From contig JAIGNY010000690.1 of assembly GCA_020152595.1 (NCBI GenBank), forward strand, positions 688,501 to 752,500: a stretch of 64,000 nucleotides of DNA. The letters run 5' to 3'. Shown piece after piece: positions 21,421 to 33,831 of the stretch. The notes under the pieces were generated by a model. The model had not been told where the DNA came from and made no database searches. It saw only the letters and a program-made list of their open reading frames with translations. Source of the stretch: Chiridota heheva. Taxonomy: Eukaryota > Echinodermata > Holothuroidea > Apodida > Chiridotidae. Position 1 is the stretch's first letter, and every line of letters begins with the position of its first letter. A program made the position numbers and the translations under genes.

Positions 21421-23396
21421 AATGACATCGGAAATGACCTTGGCCCCAGCATCAAACGTACCCTCTACGTGGATGACTTCACCATCTTCTACTCCTCCCC
21501 TAGCTTTCCTATTGTTGAAAATAGGCTCCAAACCAGCCTCAATCAGCTGCAAGTCTGGAGCAACAATAACGGTTTTAGATTCTCCAAGACAAGACAGTCT
21601 GCATGCACTTTTGTCATTTCAACAACCTCCACCCCAACCCGAACTTTGTGCTCAATGGGAATCACATCCCTAAAGTTGAAAACACAAAGTTCCTTGGTCT
21701 AACTCTAGGCCCCAAGCTCACCTACAAGCCACACATCACCAACCTGAAACTAAAATGCAATAGCTCCCTCAACCTCCTCCGACTGCTCTCCAACACTACT
21801 TGGGGAGCGAACCGCTATGCTCTCCTCAAAATTTTCAGGCTCACCATTCGTGCCAAGCTTGACTATGGCAATATTGTTTACTGTGTCGCTCACAACTCAT
21901 ACCTCAACCACATTAACACCATCCAAAATGAAGCCCTCAGGCTTTGTCTAGAGCCTACAGGACCTCCCCAATCACTAGCCTTCATGTTGAAGCCAACTAA
22001 CCCCCTTTCTACTTAGATGTAAAAAGCTTAGCCTCTCCTATGCTTTTAGAGTCCTCACCAACACCCAGAACCCTGTTTACAACCTCATTAGGTACTCCAA
22101 TTTCTCCTCCCTCTTTGATAGGACTAAAACCCTATCGCCCCCTTCAGCTTACGCATTAAATCAGACCTCTTTCAACTTGGCATCAACCCCGCCACTCGGC
22201 ACCTATTCCTGGCCCACTTTTCCGCCTTGGGCCACCCCCTTCCTTCTGTCCACCTAGACCTCTCCACTTATAACAAAACTCAAACTCACCCTAATCTCTT
22301 CATCAATCTCCACAACCAAATCAAAGACCAACTCTCAAATTACACCTCCATCTATACTGATGGCTCCAAGGAAGGCAACAAGACAGCTGCTGCTGCCATC
22401 ATCCAAGACATCACCCTCAGTAGCAGACTTCCTGACCACTCATCCATCTTTTCAGCCGAGGCTTAGGCCATTCTCCTCGCCCTCAACTTTATTGAGTACT
22501 CTCCTCTTAGTCACTTTGCCATTTTCTCTGACTCAAAGGCTGTTCTTACTTCATTACTCAATCTTAAATGGGATAACCTCACCTGCCACCTCCTCCTCCG
22601 GAAACTCTTTTCTCCCACCCTCTGCAGGAAAAGTGTTCTTTTCTTCTGGATACCCAGCCATGTTGGCATCCAGCAGGAAAAGTGTTCTTTTCTTCTGGAT
22701 ACCCAGCCATGTTGGCATCCCTGGCAATGACAGGGCTGATACAGCCGCTAAGCTTGCCCTTAACCTCCTCCCTTCCCCTTCTCCCAAAACCCTCCCTGAC
22801 ATCAAACCGCTTATCGCTTCTCTTGTTCGTGACCGCTGGCAAACCTTATGGAACTTCCAAATTGATAACAAACTCCATGTTATCCAGCCCACAATCCCGA
22901 TCAAATCCACCATCAACAACCTTCTCGTATCGACAACGTTCATATTACCCGCCTTAGAATTGGTCACACCCACCTCACTCACTCCCACCTCCTTATTGGT
23001 TCCCCCAACCCTCTGTAACAATTGCCACTGCATCCTCACAATCCAACACGTTCTCCTTGCTTGCCCCTGTACAACCTTCCCAGAGCTTCTCTCGCTCCCC
23101 ACAACTCAATTGCTGAGTTCTTCCAAAAAAATCCTCCAGATAAAATAGTCTCCTTCCTTCAGCATGCATCCCTCTACAACCATATTTAATTCTCCTCTTC
23201 CACCCCTCTCTACTTTGTTTTTAGTTTTACCCATGCACCTCCTCTCTCGATCACAGCTTTCTGGCTTTTGTTCTTGAATTTCTCTCATTCTTCCCCTGGT
23301 CTCTTTCCTTACTACCTCTAAAATGATCTGACCTCTCAGGCACAATTTGACCTTCGTTGTCGTGGTGCCGTTAAGACCTCATCAAACAAACAAACA
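21421..23396 (+). pseudogene. Family L retrotransposon, best-preserved copy, inserted in H-d
   Basis: It is bordered by a perfect 11-base duplication TAAATGACATT (21410-21420 and 23397-23407), so both ends are exact. It is 5' truncated within reverse transcriptase and opens just before RTLYVDDFTIFYSSP (YVDD box). The thumb region includes LGLTLGPKLTYKPHI and TWGANRYALLKIFRL. RNase H motifs are YTDGSKEGNKTAAAAI (near 22350), SAEA followed by an in-frame stop (22455-22467), FSDSKAVLTSL (22525-22560) and WIPSHVGIPGNDRADTAA (22700-22750). A Cys/His motif (LCNNCHC...HVLLACPCT) follows near 23010-23080. The tail is CATCAAACAAACAAACA. Frameshifts and a 49-base duplication make it non-functional. Confidence 0.9.
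22624..22721. repeat. 49-base tandem duplication within the L RNase H domain
   Basis: GCAGGAAAAGTGTTCTTTTC and the next 29 bases occur twice in a row with no difference seen. They cover the segment encoding the start of the WIPSHVG motif. Since 49 is not a multiple of three, the duplication shifts the frame. Confidence 0.9.
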
Positions 23397-23407
23397 TAAA
23401 TGACATT

Positions 23408-23691
23408 CTTTCTAAACTGAATTTCCATGCATATTTTCCATAAAAATGATGATTTATACTGTAGAGGTAAACTTTTTACGATTTGGAAAGCAAAACTCGA
23501 GCGTCTATTTGGGCAATGGAGTTAATACTTTTGCCATACTGGTTGCATGATTTTTTTTACTTCACATCGTAAATTTGAAGCAATTTTGGTGTATTTCCAA
23601 AAATTACGATACTAAACGCAAGTAAACGATACACGCTTGCTTTTTTGGGCGTGTACACATTTACTAAAATCCCTAAGCGTTCACAGCTCTA
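23408..23691 (-). mobile_element. Family H element, copy d, right part (inverted)
   Basis: This continues H-d after the L insertion and ends in the complete H tip TTCACAGCTCTA. About 18 bases expected next to the insertion site (the complement of the AACAGATAACTTCCTTTC block of H-c) are missing, so a small deletion accompanied or followed the L insertion. Confidence 0.8.
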
Positions 23692-24205
23692 GTTGATGCA
23701 TTAGAGAAAAAAAAATGATTAGGGTTAATTATGTTTTAAAGCCATTTTAATAAATATAAACTTTGAAAACCACTATTTATTTTGTGATATTAATTACTTC
23801 ATTTCTCATTAACCTTCGGTAGGTGTTTTGGTAGACAAGGCAGACTCATTGGTTGGTTATGTCATTATGGGAAATCACATATTTCAGGTCAAAGTTCTTT
23901 TCCACAGTTTGCAAACATAAATATAATTCCAATTGACAAAGAGGCAAAATCAATCCAGAAGTGACTTTGGTCATTTTCTAAATGCTTGTGCAATCAATCC
24001 TATGGTGAGAGATTAGAGACATACACCCTCATGAACAATGCAGGAGAGAATTGGTAAGCATGGACATGATGCACATACAGAAGTAACACTGTACAGTATG
24101 TCTTTGATCTGAAATTGTTAATCAGTGTACTTATATTTGTATGTAATAGGCTGGAGGCCTGAACATTGGATGAAATAAATGATGAAAAGCTTCGTTCTTG
24201 TCATC
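23692..24205. other. No gene seen
   Basis: The stretch is A+T-rich sequence without a recognisable gene or repeat. Confidence 0.5.
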
Positions 24206-24585
24206 ATAGACCTTTTCAAATCTGAATCGGCAATTTCTGGATAAGTGATTTAAATAATGTCACATGGCCGAAATTCATGTGTCCATAATGGACCAATCAT
24301 ATACTGGAGGAATCTTATTGACCAATAAAATACTGGAGGAATCCTGGCCGTCTGCACAATTCACACATGGTATGGGACCAAGCGTATGATTTTTTTTTTT
24401 AAGCGCACGTATCATACGTGCATTATACAAGAAGGAGATATGCGCACGTGTTGCTGTTTACATTTTTTCCCTTCAAACCTGCACCTGATTGGTTGGGCAA
24501 CAAAGGAAAAGTTCCCCCAGCATTTGATTGGTCAAGGTACTAAAGAAATTGCGTTCGGCTAATTTTGGTTTGAAAAGGTCTATAG
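24206..24585. mobile_element. Family M MITE-like element, copy 1
   Basis: It begins ATAGACCTTTTCAAATCTG and ends TTTGAAAAGGTCTATAG, inverted tips of about 15 bases. The interior matches 53403-53770 (GTCACATGGCCGA, CTGCACAATT, CACCTGATTGGTTGGGCAAC, CCCCAGCATTT). It contains a CACGTATCATACGTGC-type palindrome. No coding capacity is seen. Confidence 0.8.
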
Positions 24586-25186
24586 TCAAAAGTTCATGTG
24601 CGCTGACTCGTCGGCAGCCAGAGAACTTGTCTGGTGGTGCTCTGGTCTATATGGAACGGCGCAATGTAAAAGCCTATTGTATGTATTATATGATCATCCT
24701 CAAAGCATCATCAAAGTTATTTGTGAGATCAATTTATAATTCTCGATTCTTGCTTCCTTTGGGCCTGTGCCTGATAGATAAATTAATGCAAGAAAGTGCT
24801 AAAGCGGTCTCTGCACATTAAACTATGATGAAAATGATAGAAAATTTGTATACAAAAATACTTTATTTACTGACAGTTGGAGTGAGTCCCTAAAATTACA
24901 AGAAATTACTTGATAAAGTACAGTAGGCAAGCCTTTAGCCCACCCCAGCGATGGTTTTAAACAGTGAGACACAACCTTTGAGTAATTCTGTATTTCACCA
25001 GAATTTTCTTCCACAGGCTTGCCTTGTACATACAGTAGGTCTAGAACATTAACTCATCAATTCTTTTAATGGCATGGGAGTGTGCTATTGAAGTTGTTCT
25101 AACATGCATTAATGATTTACTACATGTTTCCAAGTCATTCCAAAATCTTTTTGATATTGAAAATAAAAAGATGGTACCTGTGTTAT
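24586..25186. other. No gene recognised
   Basis: A minus-strand open frame at 24823-25014 reads like possible protein but has no recognisable domain or clear splice signals. Nothing else is visible. Confidence 0.4.
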
Positions 25187-25613
25187 CAGACCCCTAGCTC
25201 GATTTAAAAGTGGGCAGGGTGCTATACTTATTGAGGAGCACATTAATGTGCACGCAAAGCGCTGCATTTTTTCGGCGTTGAGTCCAAGGCCCGTTAAGGT
25301 TCAAGCCCCTGGTGAAGAAGCTCTGGGATTTTAGCTATGATCATACCTCAGAATAAAACTATTCTGATTGATAAGGACCAGTCATTAGCCAAACAGGGCA
25401 ATTGCTTACTATGCTATCATTCTGTGTTCTGTATTCATGTAAGATATTCATTTATGAGGTTCATTAAGATTATTAAGTTAAAAAAAAAACAATCTTAAAA
25501 AATAGAAAATAATTTTTTTCTGATGAGTGTCAGGGCGGACCCCCTGGGGGTGGGGCGGACCCAAGGAAGGGTGGGACAGGCCGCCCCTGTAAAACAGCAA
25601 AGTTAGGGGTCTG
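25187..25613. mobile_element. R1 TIR element, copy 1
   Basis: It begins CAGACCCCTAGCT and ends AGTTAGGGGTCTG, an inverted pair with one mismatch. The interior matches 52704-53255 over long blocks (CAAGCCCCTGGTGAAG, GGACCAGTCATTAGCCAA, GCTATCATTCTGTGTTCTGT). No clean target duplication is visible, and no coding sequence. Confidence 0.75.
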
Positions 25614-26632
25614 TTACATGTATCAGTTATTGTATATTTATGTGAATGATCATGCGTGTGTGTATGTACATGTACTGGGAGTCTGGGACTTATATGGTCT
25701 GGTATCACCACATGTGTTTGTAATGAGAATATTTTTGTTTGCAGCACTTGCAACTGTGGTAAACAAAACAGGTGGGTGAAGGCTTGACATTTGTACATTG
25801 GCGGATATTTCCGTTCAATTTGTTTCTTATTTAAGGCAAATTTAGTTGTATTTAAGGATCTGTTGATATTGCTCATTTAGTTCAAACGGTTGTTGCTTCA
25901 TTCAAACAGTATATATTGATATTTATAGCATGAAGCACTTCCCTGTATAGAGTTGCTTCCTCATGCTGATGGCAATTCAAACAATGCCTGTATTGAAATT
26001 CAATTTGTCCATGTCATGATCAAACGGAAACCAGTTCATTTAAACCAGAGAAGCTACAGCAAGCAGTTAAATTTTTCCAAACTGTTGCTAAGCACATCAA
26101 AACTGTGCCATTTTCCCCCCTGTTTTGTGTATGCACAAAGTACAGTGAACTGTTGATTTCAATGCTTGATTGTAATGCATCCTTTCAGAGTTTCAGATCT
26201 CTTGAATCAGTTGAACTCTTACAGAATGAATGAAAAACACATTTGTGAAAAGACGATGGCTTTTGTGTGTTGTATTTTTGCGGAAAGCATATTCAAATTG
26301 ATCATTGGCCTGAAAAGGGAGGGCAGCTTGCATATTTTTTGTTGTTGTGTATTCGAGATAATTGTAGTCATCTTTTGCCTTGTTTTAGGGTTGTTCTTTT
26401 GCTTATTGTCATGGTAACTGACCATTTTTCTGATTTATTCACGTGTAAATGGCTGATATCGTTGCAGAAGTTTGAAGAATCCGTGCTTACTCCAAAGTAT
26501 AATTTGGGCTGCTTTAACAGTAAGAATTGTGTGCTTGAGCAAATCATTTGAATAACTTTCAATTATGTTTAAGTTATCTCCAAATTTATCAAATTTTTTG
26601 CTCTAGAAAAAAGTTATAACAGAAACATGTAC
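25614..26632. other. No gene seen
   Basis: This is about 1 kb of A+T-rich sequence. Short overlapping open frames on both strands (26166-26562) show no conserved domain. Confidence 0.5.
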
Positions 26633-27669
26633 TAGAGCTGTGAACGTTTAGGGATTTTGATAAATGTGTACACGCCCAAAAAGCGAGCGTGTATCATTTA
26701 CACGCGTTTAGTACTGTAATTTTTGGAAATACACCAAAATTTCTCCAAATTTTTGATGCTAAGTAAAGAAATCGCGCAACCAGTATGGCAAAAGATTTGA
26801 CTCCATTGCCCAAATAAACATTGGAATTTTGCTTTCCAAATCGTAAAAGTTTACTTCTACAGTATAAATCATCCTTTTTATGGAAAATGTGCATGGAAAT
26901 TCAGTTTAAAAAGAACAGATAACTTCCTTTCAATGTCATTTAAACTAAACATCACTTCACTTTTTTGCCATACTCGCTATGGCTTTTACTGTGATAATCT
27001 TGCATACTATGATACCTCACAGTAGAACATTTCAAAACTATGCCACTACTCTGGAAGTTCTGATCATATCAGTCCTTTAAAAAAAATGGCCAGCATCTTT
27101 TTGAAGCGCCTAGAATTTCAGCTCTGTCAAAACCTTTTTATGTTTGTTTATTTTGCAATAATTTTTCTTCCTTGCAAAATTGATTTGAATCATCAGGTAA
27201 TATTTACATGTAAATATTTACATTTAAGTGTTTTGACCATGTGTTTGTTGGTCGATTTAACAGCTTGTAAAACGGGCCTTGATTGAGTGGGATTTAAAGC
27301 CTTATTATGGCCTATTCTTAAGTTTCACTGTTTACTGCCACACATTCATGAATCATTTCACAAGTTAGCCTACTTAGATTTCGGCGAAATTAAAGTGCAA
27401 AATATCCCCATTCATAGGTGATTACTGCGCATTTGTGATTCTCACATTTAAAAAGATTTTCCTAATCTGTTTTCAGTTTGTAAAAAGTCATTGATTGGAA
27501 TTTTGTCAGCCAAATGTGTGTGTGATTTGAATTATGAATCATGAATTCATATTGATTTTCAACGGCAAGACTGAATATTAAAAACGATTACTTGCAATGA
27601 AGTATGTAGTAAATGTTTACAAGGATTTGCGAGCATGTAGCGTGTACATGCTAAACGGTCACAGCTCTA
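26633..27669 (+). mobile_element. Family H hAT-like element, copy e
   Basis: It runs from TAGAGCTGTGAACG to GGTCACAGCTCTA, flanked by ACATGTAC and AAATGTAC (7 of 8 match). It is 1037 bases, more diverged than copies b and c, which fits an older insertion. Confidence 0.87.
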
Positions 27670-27832
27670 AAATGTACTTATAACAGGATATTAACTCTTG
27701 CTATTTTATGCTTATTTTAAGTTCACCCATTTTCAGAAATTTAAATCTGATCAACTTAAAACTCATTTAATGTGTACTGTACATAGTATCGGGCACAACA
27801 GGGCTGGAAAAATACAACAAAAGTTACTCACT

Positions 27833-28030
<198 letters not shown>

Positions 28031-28162
28031 ATTCAGCTCATACAACTTTTTTTACAAAACACTACCTGTCCTTAATCATTGTCATTAATATTCAGATGGG
28101 TCCCACTCATGCAGTACATACATGTACAATTATTTTGTATACATGTACATGTACCTTAATTT

Positions 28163-28450
28163 ATAGAGGTGCAGTGGTTATTAAAGGAGTCATGCTCGTA
28201 TTCGAGAGGTACCGAGTTCGAATCCCGTCGTGAGCGCTGCTTTGTGTCCTTGAGCAAGACACTTTACTCTACGTGCTTCAGTCCACTTAGCTGTAAAATG
28301 AGTACCAGCACTGCTGGGGAGTTAACCTGCGATGGACTGGCGTCCTGTCCAGGGGAAGTATTGTACTCTCATTCATTCGCTTGCGCCATGGAAACCGGGA
28401 ATAAGCACCGGCTCTATGAGCCTAGTGGCTTAGATGGATTTAGCTTTTTA
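28163..28450 (+). mobile_element. tRNA-derived SINE
   Basis: The head contains an A-box-like AGGTGCAGTGG (28167-28177, one mismatch to consensus) and a perfect B box GTTCGAATC (28216-28224), 49 bases apart. The body includes TGTCCTTGAGCAAGACACTT and GATGGACTGGCGTCCTGTCC, sequences I recognise as widespread in SINE and LINE tails of fish and marine invertebrates. The 3' end is not sharply defined. The family name is not assigned. Confidence 0.75.
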
Positions 28451-28558
28451 ATCTTAATTCTAGTCATTTCTAGAGTACAAGCTGAAAGTCAGCATATAAA
28501 CATACTGTACATTGGACCCTCATGTATTTTCATTCTGTTTTTGTCCCTTGCCTTTATG

Positions 28559-29102
28559 TTAAAGGAATATTCCCATGCTTTTAAAGGAATATTCCTATGT
28601 TTTTAAAGGAATATTCTCATGTTTTTTTTGTAACCTTTCATAAGAGAGAGAAGATTTTTAGAAAGAATTTTGTACAAAATTCATGTTGGTATGTTATTCC
28701 TACCAGGAGATATTCAAATTTTAAGGTTCACAGAAAATGCCAATAAGCAAATAGGAAAAGGCTCAGTATGACATCACAGCAACACATTCTCCCACAAAGT
28801 TTATGTATTTCATTCAAATCTATCTTTGTTTAGCAGTAAAACCTGCTTGAAAAATCAATTTCTAATCATACAGAGACAACCAATTAACGTTCAAAGAAAT
28901 ACATAAACATTTGCATTGGAATTTCCTCTATGACATCATCAAACACATTCATCATACTGTACATAAACTTTAAAATGCAATTGGGAAATCTTTAAAAATC
29001 CTTATCTCCTGAAAGGAATATGATATCAACCTGATTTTTGTACCAATTTGATGCTCTTTCAAATAGAATTTTATACAAAAAACCATGGGAATATTCCTTT
29101 AA
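28559..29102. mobile_element. Family G foldback element
   Basis: It begins TTAAAGGAATATTCCCATG and ends CATGGGAATATTCCTTTAA, a perfect inverted pair of about 19 bases with weaker complementarity further in. As in family F, it carries TGACATCA motifs, GGAGATATTCAAATTTTAA, and TTAAAGGA tips. The left tip is present three times in tandem (28559-28620, about 23-base spacing). It has no coding capacity and may be a distant relative of F. Confidence 0.8.
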
Positions 29103-29844
29103 GTTAATATATACATTAAGTTAACAATTTCTTAATATTTCCAAGTATCAGACACTTTCTCTTGGAATTTTAAAAATCTTCCTTATAGTAAACAATTATA
29201 GATTTCACATGTGAGTCAACATTTTACTGTCTGCTCCCCCTCCACCCCCTTTTGGCCTGTGTCATCTGATGTTATTTGTATGTATCAAAATGATTTTGTG
29301 TCCAATTATTGTAACCTACAGTTCCAGTATACTGTGACAACTAACTGTGTGCACACGTCTTGCATCAACTCCTCAGTTCCAATTTCATTGCAAAAGCAAT
29401 GTTCAAATTACATATACAACTCACTACAAAGCCAGTACTTGGCATAGCACTAAGATTCCACTGTATTTATTTGGTTACTCGTTGATGCATGCATAAAGAA
29501 TCAAGCACTTACAGCAAGCTTTTCTGGGAAAAAGCTGGAATTTTATTCACGCCCATAATGTTGAACATTATCATCTTTTATCTTCTTCGACTGTCATAAT
29601 TTTCCACATAATCAGAAAAATAAGAATTGACGACCATATTTTCAGAGGTAATTTGCCAGAAGTGAAGGACTATCTAAGCTTCACTTTTCAATATTCGCTC
29701 CCTTTCATTATGAATTTTTTAATTTGTCTTAATGAATATCAAATGAGCAGTGCTGTATACTTTGGACTGTATGTAGATTTGAGGTACTGTATAAGAATAT
29801 TCATAAAACATTAACTGTATGTCAATCATTTTGGAATGTATCAT
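29103..29844. other. No gene seen
   Basis: A 78-codon open frame at 29211-29447 has no recognisable domain or splice context. Otherwise the stretch is A+T-rich sequence. Confidence 0.45.
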
Positions 29845-30130
29845 GATTGCAAAGTTGGAATTAATCATATAATTTCCCACGGTTTAGAATAAAGGTGTCA
29901 AAAATCTCCCTGAAAAATTGTGACAAAATAATAAATAAGGGAATACATCCTACATGCTCCCTTCTTTCACAATGTAATGTACTATTCAAACAATTACACA
30001 GAGGAAATTTTTGGAGGACATATTTACATTTTTGTAATTTTTAGATTTAAGATTCTTTCCGCGAATTCTTGTTTTTCTTGCGGTTATAACCGCCAAAACC
30101 ATAGATTTTGTTCAACTCTGCATGATTGTA
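29845..30130. repeat. Dispersed repeat R4, copy 1
   Basis: It matches 34735-35065 by eye: GTTGGAATTAAT, TTCCCACGGTT, GAATAAAGGT, AATGTACTATTCA, and a GCGAATTC block followed by a GGTTATAACCGCC palindromic core (GCGGTTATAACCGC). Copies are clearly diverged. Confidence 0.6.
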
Positions 30131-31051
30131 ACCTTTGAAGTATTTAAACAAAATCCTCCCAAAAGAATTACACAAAGGGGAAGGGGATCCCCTTCCCAAA
30201 TGTTGAACCTTTAAATGTGAACACTAACATGATTAAACAGTCAGAAATACTGAAAAGATATTTATTTTTCAGATGAGAAAAAAAGTGGTAAAAAAGAGAA
30301 ATTTTAATAAGTTATGTAAAGAATTGTTAAGTGAGTCTGCTCTTTATATTGGAGTAGACCTTCTACGAAAGGCACCATTAAATAAATAAATTAAATCATT
30401 TTGGTGAAAATATTGAAGATATTTTTAATGTAATAAATGCCCTCAACAGTTTAATTTATGGGTGTAGGTGTAGTGTCATGTAATAGTCTCCAGTTGGTAA
30501 TTTTTTTTTGAAAGAAAATACATATTCAACGTTATAAGCACACAACTATTTAGGCCTGAAGATTCTTCCTAATAATCACCCATGCTCCGTGGACGTGTAC
30601 AGTGTGCTATTCAAACTGCATTGTGTGATCTGATTCTATTATTTCTGCATGTTTGTATTTTATTGGATGTCAACCAAGTTTTGTCACATGAGTTCCTGTG
30701 ATGAGCTTTTTGGCTCTCAGACACGGTAGACGTTTTACCCGGTTTAAATTTGAAACCTGAAACGCAATATTTACAGGTGCTGCATGTACTTTGATTATGT
30801 GGTCATAATTAGTTTTTAACTGTCTGTCATGTTGTTTTTTACTCGTGACTCCCAAAACATGTGAATGCAGTTCTCGCCTATCCTGGATATGTTTTCCTTG
30901 AAAAGCACAATAACAATCATTGGTTTGGATGGGTTTCAGAATAAGAAGTATTACTGAATCAAATTTGTAGTCTTTAATTTTTAACGGTCTGTGGTTTTGC
31001 TGTATGGAGATTTATCCTTATTATCCCCTCTCTAACGAAGTTGGTGAAGAG
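30131..31051. other. No gene; short block shared with 33170-33290
   Basis: The block near 30430-30520 (TAATGCCCTCAACAGT, TATGGGT, then GAAGAAAATA-type sequence) recurs at about 33190-33290. Nothing else was recognised. Confidence 0.4.
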
Positions 31052-31870
31052 CAGACCCCCTAGCTTGATTTTAAAAGGGGAAGGGTGCTACAATTGTTGG
31101 GGGGCACATTAATGCGTGTTGCATATTTTGGGTGTGGAGTCAGGGACAGGGTAGGATGGCATGTGGTATATGGAAGGATGGCATGTGGGACAGGGTGACA
31201 AGGCATATGGTGAGATGTCATCTTAATTGCAGGTCTGATTGCAGGTGTGATGACATATGGGTCATGTTGTGGAATGTTATCTGGATTTCATGCATGATTT
31301 CCTATAGGGAGGGATATTGGATAGGACGACATGCAGAGCAGTGGTAGGATGGCAGTTGTGACTTAGGGTGAAAAGCATGTAATTAGCGGCGAGGGGAATT
31401 GTATCGTTTGTGATGTCTGGTTAAAAAGGGAAGTGAATGTGGAGCAAGGTCATTGAATTTTGAAATAAATGATTACAATTTTGAGTTAGTGACAAATTGA
31501 TATCAAAGTTTGAGGATTTATTTGTTTTATGATACATTTTTGACTTCTGAAGACGTCTCAATAATGGGATGAAAATGTTGATTGGAGATGTGGCATAGTT
31601 TGCAGTTCTGGGTTCAATAAAAAAAGAAAAAGCCTAGATTGATCCAGAAAGGAGCAGTGTTTCGGTGACCAAAAGGGGCATGAAGGGCACTTTGAGGGCA
31701 CTTGAATTGTAAATAAGGGAGTAAACAAGTACATGTACGGTACCTGCGTCTTTTTATATTGGGAAACTTTAATCAGCATGAAAAGAAGGAAAATTATTTT
31801 TCAAAATGTAGATTACTTAGTGAAAAGTTAAAGGGTGGAGGTAATGGGGAGGGGGAGGGGGAAGGGGGAG
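31052..31870. repeat. Composite of R1 left end and R2
   Basis: Positions 31052-31140 match the first part of R1 (CAGACCCCCTAGCTTGATTT). Positions 31140-31350 hold weak repeats around GGATGGCATGTGGGACAGGG. Positions 31610-31860 match R2 at 5045-5254. The right edge is a purine-only G-rich stretch (GGGGAGGGGGAGGGGGAAGG). R1 and R2 may be parts of one longer element. Confidence 0.5.
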
Positions 31871-32083
31871 GCTGTAGATGATGGGGAAACAATGGATTTC
31901 CCTAGGAAATAGAGAGATCTGCCATTCCTACATTACAAATTTGCCTTAAACATGCTTATTATTAAGACCTAACAACTCAAGAAGCTATGAAATAAGTTTC
32001 TCAGCAGTGTGATGTAAGTTTTTGCATTTGTAATAGATTTTTCAGTACTAAACTAAGTTGCTGCCTCTACCTGCCCACACACT

Positions 32084-32634
32084 TTAAAGGATTAGTTCAG
32101 GGGTCAGGCAAGTTCATTATGTGTGAAAGAGGACTTCCAAAGAAACAAATTGGTGAAGAAAACTTTCAAAACTGTTATTCTTCTGTTAAGGAGATATTTA
32201 AGTTTAAAGTTCAGTATCATTTGTGTAGAAACGAACGACTGGAATCAGACCCTCAGATGGTTACATTAGATAATGCCACATAGCTAATGCCACATCTTAA
32301 GATTCCTCAGTCTTTAACCATTGTATCATATTTTTTCCGGCAAATTTGTGACTCAACAACTATTGGATATGTCAGGAAAATAATATTAATAATAAATAAC
32401 ATAACCAAATAAGGGTAATTATATTTAGGAAAAAAAAGCCAAATAGTAAAAATGTTAAATCAATTATTTTTACAATAAACTGTATACCAGTTTTAAAAAC
32501 AGGGTGAGTGCTCCAGTCACATTAACTTGTACAGTATGTACATTTAAGTCGGAGCTTTAAACTTCACCATTGTGTTTCTATTAAAGTCCTCTTTCCTATG
32601 CCATGGACTTGCTTGACCATAGAACTAATGCTTG
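32084..32634. mobile_element. Family F foldback element, copy 4
   Basis: It begins TTAAAGGATTAGTTCAGGGG and ends TAGAACTAATGCTTG. Both arms and the TTAAGGAGATATTTAAG block are recognisable, with some internal rearrangement near 32260-32290. Confidence 0.8.
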
Positions 32635-32778
32635 TTTCACTTGTTTAATGGTTTGCTATTTGTGCTCAATGAATGTGTAGATTTGACCTTCACTTGTATT
32701 GTGTATTAGACGCCACATAAATGTATGTTTTGAATCCAGTATCTTATTTGGTCAATCTTGCTTAATGTTGAGTTTCAG

Positions 32779-32853
32779 ATGGGGCCTAATAGGCATGCGT
32801 GTCAGGACATCAAACATCCCTATATGAACATCAATTGTGTCCAGCCAAATCCT
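32779..32853 (+). CDS. Possible 75-base coding exon, unidentified gene
   Basis: The segment is bordered by AGTTTCAG on the left and CCT|GTAAGT on the right, a near-ideal donor. Only one of three frames is open across it, giving 25 residues starting MGPNRHACQDIKHPYM. Its length is a multiple of three, so it would be symmetrical in phase 0. I do not recognise the protein. The phase would join to the candidate exon at 54708, but an intron of about 22 kb would lie between and there is no direct support. Chance alone could produce such a segment in 64 kb. Confidence 0.25.
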
Positions 32854-33703
32854 GTAAGTTGTACCTTGTGTCATCACCCTACTTACTAATTCCATTGCAT
32901 CTCATACTCATCTTATTAGCTTTTAATTCTTTTTCTCTATTATTTCTTTTTGCATTTTTATATATGAATATTCATGATGTGTTTGCTTGTTATCTTGCAC
33001 GCCTTGTCTCTTCCTTTTCTTGATTTCAGAGTTAGCTAAAAAGGTAAATTATTTGTTCTTTATGTTTATTTCTATTTCATAATCTCTTCACTATTACTAT
33101 AATCCCTCAATATATACAGTAATGTCTTGATGTCCTAAATATTCTGCATCAAAATCGTGCATGGAATGGAATACCAGTAATCAATGTATTTAATGCCCTC
33201 AACAGTGAATGTATGGGTTTAGGGAAGGTACCAGGTAAAGTTCCGCCAGTTTGTTATTTATTATTTTGAAGAAAATATAAAGAAATGATCTATAAATCTA
33301 TGAGAATAAATTTGAATTAACAGTGTACTTACTGTACCCCTTACCAGCCTAGGTACATTTATCTTGAGATTTTCCAAAAATGGAGAGAGAAAATAATAAA
33401 GAGATTTACTTACATTGTACAAATATATATTAATAGCCACCCCTATAAAAGTGATCTGCCATTTTGTATCCTTGTTTAAATAAGTGCCCTCATACCTTTA
33501 TAAAATTTCAGCTTTAATGGTTTTAGGCTGATATATATGTGGGTACCTGCTGGAGGAGAGAAGCGGAAAATTGTGGTCACATTTGGCAACTTAAGAACAG
33601 TTCCAGAAAATTAATAAAACAATTCCCAAAAGTGAAGGAAATTTTACTAAAATAAAGAAAATTTCCCTAAAGGTGGAGGAGATTTTCCCAAAATTGGAGA
33701 AGC
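32854..33703. other. No gene seen
   Basis: A 14-base segment at 33030-33043 sits between an excellent acceptor (TTGATTTCAG) and a donor (AAG|GTAAAT) but would introduce a stop after the exon above. The rest is A+T-rich. Confidence 0.4.
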
Positions 33704-33831
33704 AACATTAAGATTTTAAACGTGAATAGGTATGCATTGAACCATTGGTACCTAAAATATGTACTGTAGTTTATAGCAACATTAGGTTTCAAACGCGAAT
33801 AGGTATGCATTGAACCATTGGTACCTGAAAA
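33704..33831. repeat. 72-base spaced tandem duplication
   Basis: GAATAGGTATGCATTGAACC and flanking bases, about 56 in all, occur at 33704-33759 and 33776-33831 with few differences, separated by 16 bases. Confidence 0.85.

Noticed and set aside
28163-28235. Functional tRNA gene
   Set aside because: A and B boxes are present but no clover-leaf with a proper acceptor stem forms, and the sequence continues into a SINE body.
33030-33043. 14-base micro-exon with excellent splice sites
   Set aside because: Joined in phase to the candidate exon at 32779 it gives an immediate stop; no other support.
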